In this document: positions 54,055-63,832 of the stretch, one piece after another
How positions within the stretch are numbered: the stretch's first letter is position 1
Layout: every line of letters begins with the position of its first letter
Source: Acholoe squamosa
Lineage: Eukaryota > Annelida > Polychaeta > Phyllodocida > Polynoidae
Reading direction: 5' to 3'
Length of the DNA stretch: 64,000 nucleotides
Assembly: GCA_949317995.1 (NCBI GenBank)
Contig: OX439036.1
Location: 5,263,207-5,327,206 of the forward strand
Translations under genes and position numbers: made by a program
The notes under the pieces: model-generated
What the model saw: the letters and a program-made list of their open reading frames with translations, nothing else
Database searches by the model: none
What the model was told of the DNA's origin: nothing

Positions 54055-54396
54055 AGCTTAAAAATGCCTGCATAGACTTGGGCAATATGGCACTATGGAA
54101 CAGTGATATTTATCTAAACTGGCCAGCTGCACTAGTGAAAAGATGTGTTACTATGTTCTAAGGAAATAACCGATGTTAGGTGATGTTGGAGGGGTTGTCA
54201 TTGTGATGTTTACAGGGCTGTTATGGGGTGTTATGACGTCCATGTTGGTTTTCTATCATGGCGGCTTATGGCGGGATATCCTGCTGATGGCCAGCATACC
54301 CTGAGGTATTACACAGTAATTATTGGGAATATCTACAAACAGTGTGTAGTGTGATCACCAGGGGTGTGTATGGGGGGAGGGTGAGGGGGACTTTAA

Positions 54397-54653
54397 CCCT
54401 TTAAGGGCTACTGATGCATTAATGCATCATGCCAGTTGGTTCTCCTGATGCACCAATGAAGTACTGCCGAGACTACTAGCCAGCACTTCAATGGAACAAC
54501 ATGCTGACTCTACGGGGTTGAAACATATATAGTCCCTGAGGGTTGGCATGATGCTCAAATAAAGTGCTGGTGAGCAGTCTCACCAGCACATCATTGGTTC
54601 ATCGTGACGACGAATGGGCATAATGCATCAATGCATCAGCGGCCATTAAAGGT
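54397..54653. mobile_element. Cloverleaf piggyBac-like MITE, copy 22 (two B arms)
   Basis: 257 bp between TTAA at 54393-54396 and 54654-54657. Termini CCCTTTAAGGGCTACTGATG and CATCAGCGGCCATTAAAGG. Left arm CAATGAAGTACTGCCGAG / CCAGCACTTCAATGG and right arm AAATAAAGTGCTGGTGAG / CTCACCAGCACATCATT are both type B. Confidence 0.9.
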
Positions 54654-54784
54654 TTAAGCACTTAACCCCAAATCAGGTCTGAGCAACTGGGGGGGGGGGA
54701 GAGAAGACGCCCTGTTTTGAGAAGTGCGGGGACGCCTGCATCACACCCTCCCCCCTCCACTACCCCCTACCACGGTTTCACCAA

Positions 54785-54974
54785 GGATTGAAGAGTGTGA
54801 GAGACTGTCGCCAAGCAGAGGCAATCCTAGGCATAGTAGTAGTAAGAGGGAGTGAAGGCTCTAGTCCCAACTCTCCTTTGCCACCTGTGAAGGGCCTAGG
54901 ATCAAAGAGGGCTACCTCAGTAACCAGCTCTTGTCCCAAGTCTCCTTTGTCCACCTGGGGTGCCAATGCACAGG
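54785..54974 (+). CDS. Candidate host exon, 190 nt, gene unknown
   Basis: A pyrimidine-rich stretch (CCCCCTCCACTACCCCCTAC) precedes CACCAAG, and a long open block ends at CAG before GTAGAA at 54975. In the open frame (one base carried in) it reads LKSVRDCRQAEAILGIVVVR and later SPNSPLPPVKG and SKRATSVTSSCPKSPLS, a serine/proline-rich, disordered-looking sequence. A second frame is open for its first third. AAG is a weaker acceptor than CAG. The composition differs from the flanking MITE. No family recognised. Confidence 0.25.
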
Positions 54975-54979
54975 TAGAA

Positions 54980-55412
54980 AATTGGGGAAACCAGCAAACG
55001 CAGGTTCACCCTCTGACCTTACATATAGAAGTAAACAGGAAGCCTCACCGGAAGCGGGACTGACCTCGTGCCCCCTACCCCCCATGGGAGCATTTCCCTC
55101 TAGCTTTGTCAGTATACAGTTGTATAATGCAGGTTGCTAAAGTAGGGAAGGTGGGGGGACAGGCTTTTGGAGTGCATTTACAAAGAGCACTAATTATATG
55201 AGCTATATATATGACAGTGACTTCTCAGGCAAAGTAATTAAGACATAACTATATGCTGCTGTGGGAGTTTACTTGAGCATTCTGTTGGGATTATTGGTGA
55301 TTCAGTCATGCCATATCTTACTAGCAAGGGAGCATGGGAGGTATGGTGGGAAGGGAAGCTACCCATTTTGGTAAAAGGAAACTCAGTATAACTCTGTTAT
55401 TCAAGATAGGGT
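54980..55412. other. Unassigned sequence, no gene seen
   Basis: Follows the candidate exon; no further exon could be supported. Confidence 0.35.
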
Positions 55413-55426
55413 ACCTCATATCTTGC

Positions 55427-55605
55427 GGGCTTCCCTAGCCCACTTAAAAGGGTCTATTTCTCCTCTTTCCTATCCCCTCGGGATGTGTGGTGCACATATT
55501 CGCGGGCACTGACACATTCCCCTGTGAATTTGTGTAATGTAGTTCTCACCATGAATATGACCACAGCTGTTGAAATGGCGTTAAACATCTATTACTCACT
55601 CACTC
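55427..55605 (+). mobile_element. SINE, (TCAC)-tail subfamily, with target duplication
   Basis: 179 bp between 14-bp target duplications ACCTCATATCTTGC at 55413-55426 and 55606-55619. The head (GGGCTTCCCTAGCCCACTTA, CCTATCCCCTCGGGATGTG) is shared with 59433-59615. The 3' part is TTGAAATGGCGTTAAACATC followed by TCACTCACTCAC. Duplications and a simple-repeat tail show LINE-mediated insertion. No clear A/B boxes were found in the head. Confidence 0.85.
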
Positions 55606-55619
55606 ACCTCATATCTTGC

Positions 55620-56234
55620 AGATTTGACTAGATGAGATTTGCATCCAGTAGTTCAAAACCCTAACATAAAAATCACATTTCAGTTATAGTTTTCCTGGTG
55701 TTTTGTGGCAGTGAGATATGAGGATGCTGCCATTTCCCAGTACCAAGAGTGTCCAGAGTCCAGGGGATGGCATCCTGAGTCTTGAGGACACCCTGTGAGT
55801 TAGCCATGTCCTATGATGCCATTGTCAACTGACGGGACCTGCCTATGGACACATGGTACTGTAACACAAACTCTGTAAAACGAAGGTTGAATTACCAGGG
55901 ACCACGGCAAACACTGAACCACTGCATTTGCTAAGCCGTAATTTCTAAAATGAAGCCCCCCCCCCGAAAAAAAAGGTTTAAATGTAGCATGAACTTTTAT
56001 GAGGAATATCCATAAAGATACTGGTGAAACCTTTGTCCCAAAGTTCCTGAAGAAGTGTTGATAGGCTGCTGATTGGTGTAGGCAGTTGCTTGGTACGTGA
56101 CCCCCCCCCCCCAATCAGGTCCTCCGGGGTTTAGCACCAATCAGTGTGTTTATAGTTGATGTAAGAAAGTAATTACTTCCACCATGTACCACCCATTAAC
56201 CTACACGTGCCTACTAACTGGACACATACCTGCC
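55620..56234. other. Unassigned sequence, no gene seen
   Basis: C runs near 55957-55964 and 56101-56112. No exon supported. Confidence 0.4.
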
Positions 56235-56235
56235 G

Positions 56236-56692
56236 TAATACATGAGGTCCGAGTTACTCCAGCACGCCCCTAAAGCCGCGGATATGTCCGCTAGGTGGCG
56301 GTGTAGGGAAGCCATGGTGGGTCCCTTTCATACCACGACAGGCAGGCACCTTGACCACCCGGGAGGCAGGGGGTGGGGAGTGGACAACATACCATGCACT
56401 CACGGTCTCAGCTATGTAGGTCAGTGTGTGTATCATACACAGACCAATATCTCCTATTTCTATAAATCATAATGTGTTTATTTTTCACACTAGCCAACAA
56501 GGTGTTCATACCCACACTATCATAATTTTTTAAGGCAAAATTCCTGAAATTACCTATTAAAAGTTGACTATGAAATTTATCTCCCATTGACACAGCATTG
56601 TGGCCTAGTTAGGGAGACCCACCCTCCTCCTGCTGCCCGACCAGCAACCAGCTCACAAGTGGGTGCGAGGGGTAACTCGGACCTCATGTATA
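56236..56692. repeat. 19-bp inverted repeats 420 bp apart
   Basis: TACATGAGGTCCGAGTTAC at about 56239-56257 is exactly inverted at about 56671-56689 (GTAACTCGGACCTCATGTA). They may be ends of an unrecognised element. On the minus strand the left one forms part of a start-like reading (CACCATGGCTTCC) ending in GGCAG before GTATGT, a possible exon that is weakened by this repetition. Confidence 0.55.
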
Positions 56693-56842
56693 CAGCATGC
56701 AGAAGTGTCAGGGCACTTAACCCCTAATGGCCCATTTAAATGCCTGGCTCTCAAATATGTGTCATAAATAAGTGCCGGGGGTATTGGGCAATTATCTCTG
56801 ATGATTCTGTGCCACTAAAGACACTATTCAGATAAGCATCTG

Positions 56843-57175
56843 CAGGGGCGTAGGAAAAGGGGGGGGGCAGGGGGGCCTGGGCCCCCCCAATCATGAAGGA
56901 GGTGGGGCCTGAGTATGTCTGGGCCCCCCCAAAATTTGCCAAGAATTCATAATGAATTGAACAAGAGCTAAAACTTTGCATCGCAAATAAGATTGATATA
57001 GTAATGATATAGGGAAAATGAGGGCCTGGGCCTCAAATAAGATCTAAAATTCATCAAAAAATTCTTTTCTATACAAATTTTATATAGCTATGTGTATGCC
57101 CTATTGCGCTTGAGCCGAAAATTTAAGTTGGTCGAGGAGGGCCCCCCCAATGAAGATTTGCTTCCTACGCCTCTG
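56843..57175. mobile_element. hAT-like MITE with 5-bp target duplication
   Basis: 333 bp; ends CAGGGGCGTAGGAA and TTCCTACGCCTCTG are inverted; ATCTG flanks at 56838-56842 and 57176-57180. CAGGGGCGTAG-type ends are common in hAT elements. Internal GGGCCCCCCC runs; no coding capacity. Confidence 0.8.
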
Positions 57176-57362
57176 ATCTGTCTCGAATTTATAAGCGCTG
57201 GAGGTACGGAAAGATAGAAATCAATGAGGTGCCCGAGCACTCATACGGGCAACTACGGTATTACGATACTCCTCACTGACCCTGGGGGTTGTTTCGCAAA
57301 GTTAAATTGGCTAAGTAGTCTAGGGTCTGTTACATATTGTAACATTTCCCTGGGGTAAGAGT

Positions 57363-57492
57363 GGGACGCTGCATGTCTCAACAACACAATCAAGCTAGCC
57401 CCACCTCGACCACTACTGTGAGTCATCGCTGGCATACAGGGATGCTGGGATAAAGTAGTTCTGCCTGCTGGTTGCTGTAGTGCTAAAGATGT
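57363..57492 (-). repeat. Dispersed repeat, matches 1.37-1.48 kb
   Basis: Inverse of CACTACAGCAACCAG, CCCAGCATCCCTGTA and AGTGGTCGAGGTGGGG; contains an extra 20-bp segment absent from the other copy. Confidence 0.6.
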
Positions 57493-58722
57493 ACGCAGGA
57501 AGCACGCACAGTAATCTTCCCCACCCAATGGGGAGCATCATGTCTAAAGATAGTCCCTAGAATGTGTCTCGGGTGAGATTAGAACACAATAGAAGTACTT
57601 GAACTTGAACGTCCGATCAGAAAATGGTTTTAGAGTTCTATGAAATTTGGCAGATTGCAATGACCAATGCTGGCCGTTTTGCCCCCAAACACGTAAGCAA
57701 GCCTGAGTTTCGTTTTGAAGTTCCCTCATGTCTACCAAGCCTCGTTGTGGATTTATATATGGCCGCTGGTCATGAAGTGGACGCTGCTTAGGGCCCGGAT
57801 ATCGGACAGCATCCGGGGTGGCAGAAGACCGGAGCAGTATAGATCCGCCACCAGTTACCCTCATCTGTCATTGACTGGTCTACCCTGCACCCTGATCTTG
57901 AAACTCTCAATCTCACATGTGTCTCTCCGTCCCTTAGGGAAGGCTCATTCATTATCATGTGGACTGAGGGCAGAGCTACTTTTTCAACCTATCCTTTTTC
58001 CTGAAAATCTTCAATGTATCTTTTGTATCCCGACATGTTTTATTTCTATGTTAAACAATGTGTTTCAATGTAATCTAAGAAACGTTTTGAAAATATAAAA
58101 ACATCTCCTTTACTGACAAGTCAGAATCAAAATAAAAATGTCAAAACATCCTTTTTATGCTGAGTTGGTTGAAGCACTACATTGTAGCAAAGGTTGTTTG
58201 TTTTTTGCAGCCAGTAGTTTTTGATGATCACGTGTCGATACCAAATTTTCCCGAGGTGGGTCCCCAATCCCCGCACTCAGATACCATTTTAGACACCATC
58301 ATAGTTAGGAAATAGGGGTCCCTGGTGACCATCAGCAATGTCCTCGATTTTGGGAAAAAAAGGGGGGGGGGGAATTTCAAGAAATATCTGTGGAAATAAA
58401 AAAAAAAAAAGGGGGGGGGGATTTTGACCCTCATAAGATCATGATAAAACACTGAAGTCACAATATCCATGTTTTCCTTTCAATAGGGACAGTTGTTGGG
58501 CTTACAAATCCACATTTTAAGGAAAACTATGTCAGCGTTTTATGAAATTAGGGGTGCTTTTGGACCCTGAAAAATACGTGTTTTTCCCATAAAAAAGGGG
58601 TATTTTTCAGCCCAAAATCTGCAGAAAAGGGGGTCAATTTGACACCCCAGAACGATGATGGTGTCACATAATTATGCTCTCTGAGTGCAGGGACCGGGGG
58701 TAAGTCCTGCTGTATGGACTAT
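57493..58722. other. Unassigned sequence with mixed A and G runs
   Basis: Homopolymer tracts near 58358-58372 and 58398-58422. A minus-strand frame at 57544-57864 looks protein-like but lacks an acceptor. No gene supported. Confidence 0.35.
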
Positions 58723-58972
58723 GGCGGTATGTTTAATCCATTTTCAATTGGGGCTGAGAGTGTACTTTTGTTACACATTCCATTCTCTCTAACATACCGT
58801 CATGGTCTGTTTAAGCGCCCAGGCACTCATTAATTTCATTTTCACTGTAGCCCCGGCACTTATACGAGACAGACCGGCGCTTATTTGAATAATTATTGTG
58901 CTTAATTTTAATACCCCTAGACCTCCGACACTAATTTGAGACCCCAGCGCTTGAACGGGCCATTACGGTACA
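58723..58972. mobile_element. Fragment of the TACACTGTCAG family followed by a TACCGTAATGG-end MITE
   Basis: 58723-58765 has the end GGGGCTGAGAGTGTAC. From 58797 to 58972, inverted ends TACCGTCATGGTCTGTTTAA and TACCGTAATGGCCCGTTCAA (reverse complement) enclose degenerate words GGCGCTTATTTGA and CAGACCGGCGC, giving a 176-bp MITE carrying the GCTTATTTGAGACC repeat. Confidence 0.65.
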
Positions 58973-59161
58973 AGTAACCTGGGCATGTACCCAAGACTAC
59001 CCCCCCCCTCCCCTATACTATAACACATGGGGTCCTCTATCACAACTAAAACAACGATTAGACGACGACACCAGCCCAATACTCCCACCACCCCTGGTGT
59101 GAATCTAACATCCACTGCTGCAGTTTGTATCAAAAATCGAAAGTCGTCTGCTCTGTCCTGT

Positions 59162-59173
59162 TTTGGCGCCAAA
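59162..59173. promoter_or_regulatory. Palindromic E2F-type site
   Basis: TTTGGCGCCAAA is a perfect palindrome matching the E2F/DP consensus TTTSSCGC on both strands, in a local CpG-containing stretch. No adjacent exon is confirmed. Confidence 0.3.
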
Positions 59174-59334
59174 ACCGCCGATCGACGCTGCGCCTCCTGC
59201 TGCGGGACTCATCCCCGAGAGTGACTCTTGGGAAAATTGGAATCGACCAGGACAGAGTTTAGTACCTGCTGGTGATGGGGTGTGGGTCGGGCATCCTGGG
59301 CCCTGGTCGTGTCAGCCAGCTTTACCCTTTAAGG

Positions 59335-59740
59335 GCTGCTGATGCAGGAGTGCATCATGCTCATTGGTCGGCATGATGCACCAATGGGGCATCATGCCGA
59401 CCCTCCTTCAGTGTGTGTATCAATCCCGTAGGTTGATTGATTGATTGATTTGTGTTTTACAGCACTTTAGCAGCACTAAGTGGCTATCCCGTGCTTCACA
59501 GGTTGATAATTTAACAGAGGAATGTGTCAGTGCCCGCGCATATGTGCACCACACACATCCTGAGGGGATAGGAAAGAGGAGATATAGACCCTTTTAAGTG
59601 GGCTAGGGAGGCCCGATCAATCCCGTAGGGTCAGCATGATGCATTAATGTAACCCTTGCGAGTTACGTACCAGGGCTTCATTCATGCATCATGAGGATCA
59701 ATGGGCATGATGCATTGATGCATCAGCGGCCTCTAAAGGG
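59335..59740. mobile_element. Cloverleaf piggyBac-like MITE, copy 23, split by a SINE
   Basis: CCCTTTAAGGGCTGCTGATG at left, CATCAGCGGCCTCTAAAGGG then TTAA at right (59741-59744). The SINE at 59433-59615 lies in the central arm; without it the element is about 210 bp. The right arm is type A (CTTGCGAGTTACGTACCAGG). Confidence 0.9.
59433..59615 (-). mobile_element. SINE, (TCAA)-tail subfamily, with target duplication
   Basis: 183 bp between 14-bp duplications ATCAATCCCGTAGG at 59419-59432 and 59616-59629, which are MITE sequence. On the minus strand the head matches 55427-55605 through GCGGGCACTGACACATTCC, but the 3' part (CACGGGATAGCCACTTAGTG, GTGCTGTAAAACACAAATC) and tail (AATC)n differ. 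Confidence 0.9.
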
Positions 59741-59744
59741 TTAA

Positions 59745-60799
59745 GAGTACAATAACCAAAGGCTGCTGAAGCTGGTGTCGTCTGCTTCCAGCATCAGAGC
59801 AGACGACTTTTTATAAAGCCAAACGACTTTGGCACAAATTGTGTTAACACTTGGAGAAAAAGCAGAGTGTAGACGTGGATATAGACTGTTTTATCTTACT
59901 ATAACGTGAGGTTTGTGTTACTCTATCTATTTCCTAACAGACCAGGAGTATGTTTGAGAACGATTAACGATCACCAAATGACCCTAGGATCACCACTTTC
60001 AGATTCTAGTAGGAAGTTAGACCTGTAGACGATCACCAACTATCTAATACAAATCAAATTGTACAAGGAGATAGTGCAAATAGCCCTACGCAATGTACAA
60101 CAACACTACTTGTTTTATAGTTTTAATTAGTCCAGGTTCTTGTCCAGCAATCTGTACGATTTTATGTTAGTAATTGAAAGCTATAATCATAATAATTGTA
60201 CAAATCTTACAATTGTGATTGTAAACGATCCCCAAAAGGGCCAAATCGTTAATCCTTTTGAAACATACCCCTGGACCGAAAACTTCAGATCATACCGAAA
60301 TTCCCATTGGAATAGCACAGGGACAAATTTACATTTGGAGCTCTTCACGCACTTTTCCGCTCAGGCTGATGGACAATAAGCTGCCTGATATCTGCCTGAT
60401 TTTTTCAGAGATAATGGATGAAATGATATCTCTTCTTTTTTGTAAAGTGACGATTGTTTGAAATGCCCTTCTATACTCTTAATAGAATCTATAACAGCAT
60501 TACCTAGTCTCAGTTCACAGTGTCTTCACGGATAGTTATCATGTACAGGGCCTATGTTGAGACATTTAACTTTACCACTATGGCTGTTCCTGGAAACGTT
60601 TTTCTTTTTTTTTTGTGGGGATTGATCCCTTTACATTCAGAATTTGGCACGATGGGAAGCTCGATTCCTTCTTACTTCTAACCCAATAGAGTGTATGCCT
60701 ACAATGGGCCTGCACAGCTATAGCAGGAAGTAAACAGAATTCGAAGATAAGATCTATCCTGCATTATATACCTTTAAGACTTGACCCAAGTCTTAAAGC
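59745..60799. other. Unassigned sequence with one hairpin
   Basis: GTCGTCTGCTT / AGCAGACGAC forms a hairpin at about 59778-59806. No gene or element otherwise. Confidence 0.4.
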
Positions 60800-61000
60800 T
60801 CTCAGGGCCCCCAGGTCAGGGCCTCTGACGCAGGAGTGCATCGTGCCCATTTCTCATCAAGATCAACATATAGTGGCAAGCAGACTCGCCAGCACTTCAT
60901 TTGAGCATCGTGCCAATCCTCGGGGGGGGGGGGTAATCAGTTCCGTAGGTAGGGCATGATGCAGGATACATCAATGCATTACCAGCCATTCAGTGGTTAA
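60800..61000. mobile_element. Cloverleaf piggyBac-like MITE, copy 24
   Basis: GCAGGAGTGCATCGTGCCCA, CGCCAGCACTTCATTTGAGC, CGTGCCAATCCTCGGGG and ATACATCAATGCATTACCAG. A G run has grown in the centre; the termini are worn. Confidence 0.65.
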
Positions 61001-62192
61001 AGGCGCACAGTGACTCCTATATACTTGAACTTATCTTGGTCTTTGTACTTTTTATAATGCACTTTTATCAGAGAAAATTAAAAGATCCTAAATGGAGAGA
61101 TTTCTTTTGGAGTGTCCTTAGCTACTGGGCTGCCTATGAGGCTGCCTGTGGGGTTGTCTCCTGTAGCTCAGGTTAGGGCTAGGCTGGAAGGGGGTTGGGG
61201 GAGGGAGTAAAAAGGGGTGAGATTACAAGCCAAGGGGCTGTGTGGACACGTGATGAGACTGACAGGAGGGGGACATGTCAGGCTATGTGAGGGAGGGGGA
61301 GGGTGGGAGGAGGTCCCAGGGGGCCCGATGAGACAGGCCTAAGACTGGCCTAAGACAGGCCTGAGGCAGGACTGAGATAGGCCTAGCTGTCCCTAGGGGT
61401 TGATGTAAGGGGTGGTGGATGGACCTGGGGTCAAGGGTCAGGATGCCATCCGTTAATCAGACACCCCCTTAGACAGGGGCTAGACATTGCATCCCCTTTG
61501 CTGCTCTCCTTCAACCCCCCCCCCTTCTACCACCCATGTTTCCTCTCCCCTCCTACCCAGCCCCTGCCTCCTCTGCAGCAACTTAACCCTAAGGCCAAAA
61601 TAAAAGAAATGTTTGTTTCCAGTAACCCGACCGACCCTACCAAAACAGGGCCGATTTATTTTCTTTTTTTTTTTTTTTTTTTTGCAGAACAATACAAAAC
61701 TGTCAGGGCCTACCCTGAGCAGGGCCTGGCTTCTGACCTTGACCAGGCCCACGACTAACAGTGGTTACTGCATGTATTTCATACATAGGAATTATTTCAT
61801 ATATATACTCCATTGGATTAACCAACAACCTTTGCAGATATGATCGTTACCATATATTCTCTTGTAAAAGCCGCCCCTGGGTTTGTGAATTTCTTTCTTC
61901 TTGTGAATGGATCTTCAAAATTTAAAGAGTTATGGGATCCTAAGGGCACCCCGGACCCCCTCCTCTCTGCTGCTGGAATAGTTTGGAAAAAAAGGCCATG
62001 CGCTACTATATCAAAGAGGGCGTAAAAATGCATCACGCCTGAGGTGCAGGGTGGCCCAAAAAGTTTTGTCATCAAGGTGGGGACGTAAGAAATGTTTATG
62101 GGTCCAAGTGAAAAACCACCTACCCCCCCCCTTTGATACATAATGACAACTCCCTTATGTCTTAGCTTAACATGGAACGAACCAGTACACCT
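61001..62192. other. Unassigned sequence with low-complexity tracts
   Basis: Degenerate 12-bp repeats (GACAGGCCTAAG type) at about 61332-61385 and a T run at 61662-61683. The longest open frame (61818-62282, minus) has no recognisable family. Confidence 0.4.
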
Positions 62193-62277
62193 ATATATGT
62201 GCCAGGATCTGCGAAAAGAGCCCTTAGTGCAGGGTGCATTAAGGTCCCTATCCCCAGACCATGTCACATATTGTAGT
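62193..62277. repeat. Short dispersed repeat, pair with 7.34 kb
   Basis: ATATGTGCCAGGATCTGCGA, AAAGAGCCCTTAGTGCAGGG and AAGGTCCCTATCCCCAG; ends again ATATGTG / CACATAT. Confidence 0.65.
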
Positions 62278-62761
62278 AACATGTCCTCTGAGATTCGCCT
62301 TGAAATTACGTTTCTTTTGATATATAACTTGCCTATATAGGACGGGAGGTAGACACCACCTAGGTAGGGACAAGGAAATCTTCACAAAAAAAGAAAATCC
62401 GACCTACCGACCCTAGAATTTCTGTTCATGTTACTGGAAACACACCTTTTTTTTGCCTAACTCTCTCCCTCAATCGTACATTCCCAATCATCCAACTTCT
62501 TGTCATCCCCAAACCTGTATACCCATGACTCATCCTCTGGTCCTCACGCTCTCTTGTCCCCTATGTTCCAAAATATTTTTCTACTTGTCAAAAATGACAA
62601 CCGACCTACCATTTTCTCTCTATTGCCCTGCTTCAATATGCCTGTACGTGCCCATGCTGAGGACCTGTATTCCACTCAGACATCCGGTCTAGGATCAAGG
62701 TGTCCATCAATATCCACTCAAATGTTCTGTCTGCAACTTACCATAATGCTTGAATATAAAG
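62278..62761. other. Unassigned sequence, no gene seen
   Basis: Pyrimidine-rich on the plus strand (62440-62660); no exon supported. Confidence 0.4.
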
Positions 62762-62766
62762 ACATA

Positions 62767-62899
62767 CAGTGGCAGATCCAGGATCTGGAAAAGGAGGGGG
62801 CGCGGCCCAAAAGGAGGGGGCGCACCCCTATCTTTGAGCAAATATTGGGCTCCAAAATATGTAATTAAACTCTTAAGTATTGGGCAAAATCCGCCACTG
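62767..62899. mobile_element. hAT-like MITE, 133 bp, 5-bp target duplication
   Basis: Ends CAGTGGCAGATCC and ATCCGCCACTG; ACATA flanks at 62762-62766 and 62900-62904. CAGTGGCGGATCC ends are typical of hAT MITEs. GGAGGGGGCGC is repeated internally. Confidence 0.85.
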
Positions 62900-62997
62900 A
62901 CATAGAGTTTGAAAATGGTACATTTGTCTTGTCTATAGATCATGTTTGCAACCATTTAGTCTTCTTTCTGAATTTGATGGTCTGTCCCTCAGAGTGT

Positions 62998-63000
<3 letters not shown>

Positions 63001-63068
<68 letters not shown>
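63001..63068. repeat. (TA)n microsatellite
   Basis: About 34 TA units. Confidence 0.98.
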
Positions 63069-63071
<3 letters not shown>

Positions 63072-63304
63072 TTGATTCAAACTTACCACAATATCAGGAG
63101 CACCCAATAGCAATCTCCAGAAATGCAAATATTAATTTCCTCCTAGTTTCTCTATTAATCTCTTCATTATTAATGGGATTTACAACCATGCTCATCTCCT
63201 TTTAAAAAAAAATTATCAAAGTTCTTAGGTAGGCTATCCCTTATCCTTTGAAGTCTTATAGTTTATGTCAAGGTGAATATCGATGCTCCATTGACAATGC
63301 ACTA

Positions 63305-63640
63305 AACCCCCGTATTGCACCCCTGCGTTAAATAACCAGCGCCAAGTCCGCACGATGACGTCATAGGTCTATCGCGCATGCGCAGCATTTTTGAAACGTA
63401 AACATTCAAAATGGCGGCGGTCAGGATTTCGCGATGAAGACGGGTAAATAAGGGTTTAATTTCAATCTTATTGATGAAATATTGATTAATTATCAACCCA
63501 AACACCTTGACATAAATGTAACGATGAACTCTGACCAGTTTGAGCGTCTTGTTTCTTCACGAGCGTGTCCTGCCCGCTCCGGCAGGACACGCTCGTGAAG
63601 AAACGTTCAGCTCAAACTGCTCATCGTTCACCTTTACCAT
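63305..63640 (+). mobile_element. Element with conserved body and terminal hairpin (copy 3)
   Basis: Order of landmarks as in 37862-38160: GCACCCCTGCG, GTAAACATTCAAAATGGCGG, GGATTTCGC, GGGTTTAA, TGAACTCTG, then a hairpin with 39-bp arms (63536-63574 and 63581-63619) around the loop CGCTCC. The inner 24 bp of the arms (GTTTCTTCACGAGCGTGTCC...) are perfect. Arm sequence is unrelated to the other copies' hairpins. Confidence 0.55.
63356..63417 (+). promoter_or_regulatory. CRE, NRF1 and YY1 motifs in 62 bp
   Basis: TGACGTCA at 63356-63363, GCGCATGCGC at 63374-63383 and AAAATGGCGGC at 63408-63418. This is the classic arrangement of a TATA-less CpG promoter with start near YY1. It could drive a host gene, or be carried by the repeat element it lies in, since the YY1 part recurs at 38.0 kb. 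Confidence 0.45.
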
Positions 63641-63667
63641 TGTATATTCTAATTTCAATGCTACTGT

Positions 63668-63705
63668 ACCCCCGGCGCTTATTCAAGACCGGTGCTCATT
63701 GAAGG
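63668..63705. repeat. GCTTATTTGAGACC repeat, fragment
   Basis: CCCGGCGCTTATTCAAGACC then GGTGCTCATTGAAGGAC. Confidence 0.5.
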
Positions 63706-63712
63706 ACCCTAC

Positions 63713-63832
63713 AATAACTCACCAGGGCTACATGTGTGCATCATGCCGACCCTATGGAGTCCATACAGTCCCAGAAGGTCAGCATGATGCACCAATGAAG
63801 TGCTGGCTAGTGGACTACCCAGCAAGCCATGT
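63713..63832. mobile_element. Cloverleaf piggyBac-like MITE, copy 25 (partial)
   Basis: ACTCACCAGGGCTACATGTG, CATCATGCCGACCCTATGG, GAAGGTCAGCATGATGCACC and AATGAAGTGCTGGCTAG: half of arm A, the centre and half of arm B. Confidence 0.65.

Noticed and set aside
56235-56340. Minus-strand start exon (CACCATGGCTTCC ... GGCAG then GTATGT)
   Set aside because: Attractive start and donor, but its end is part of a 19-bp inverted repeat found 420 bp away, so it is more likely element sequence.
57253-57528. Minus-strand 91-codon frame
   Set aside because: Overlaps a dispersed repeat also present at 1.37-1.48 kb.
57544-57864. Minus-strand 106-codon frame with protein-like composition (ATPDAVRYPGPKQRP)
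   Set aside because: No pyrimidine-tract acceptor, no good donor and no recognisable family; left as unassigned.
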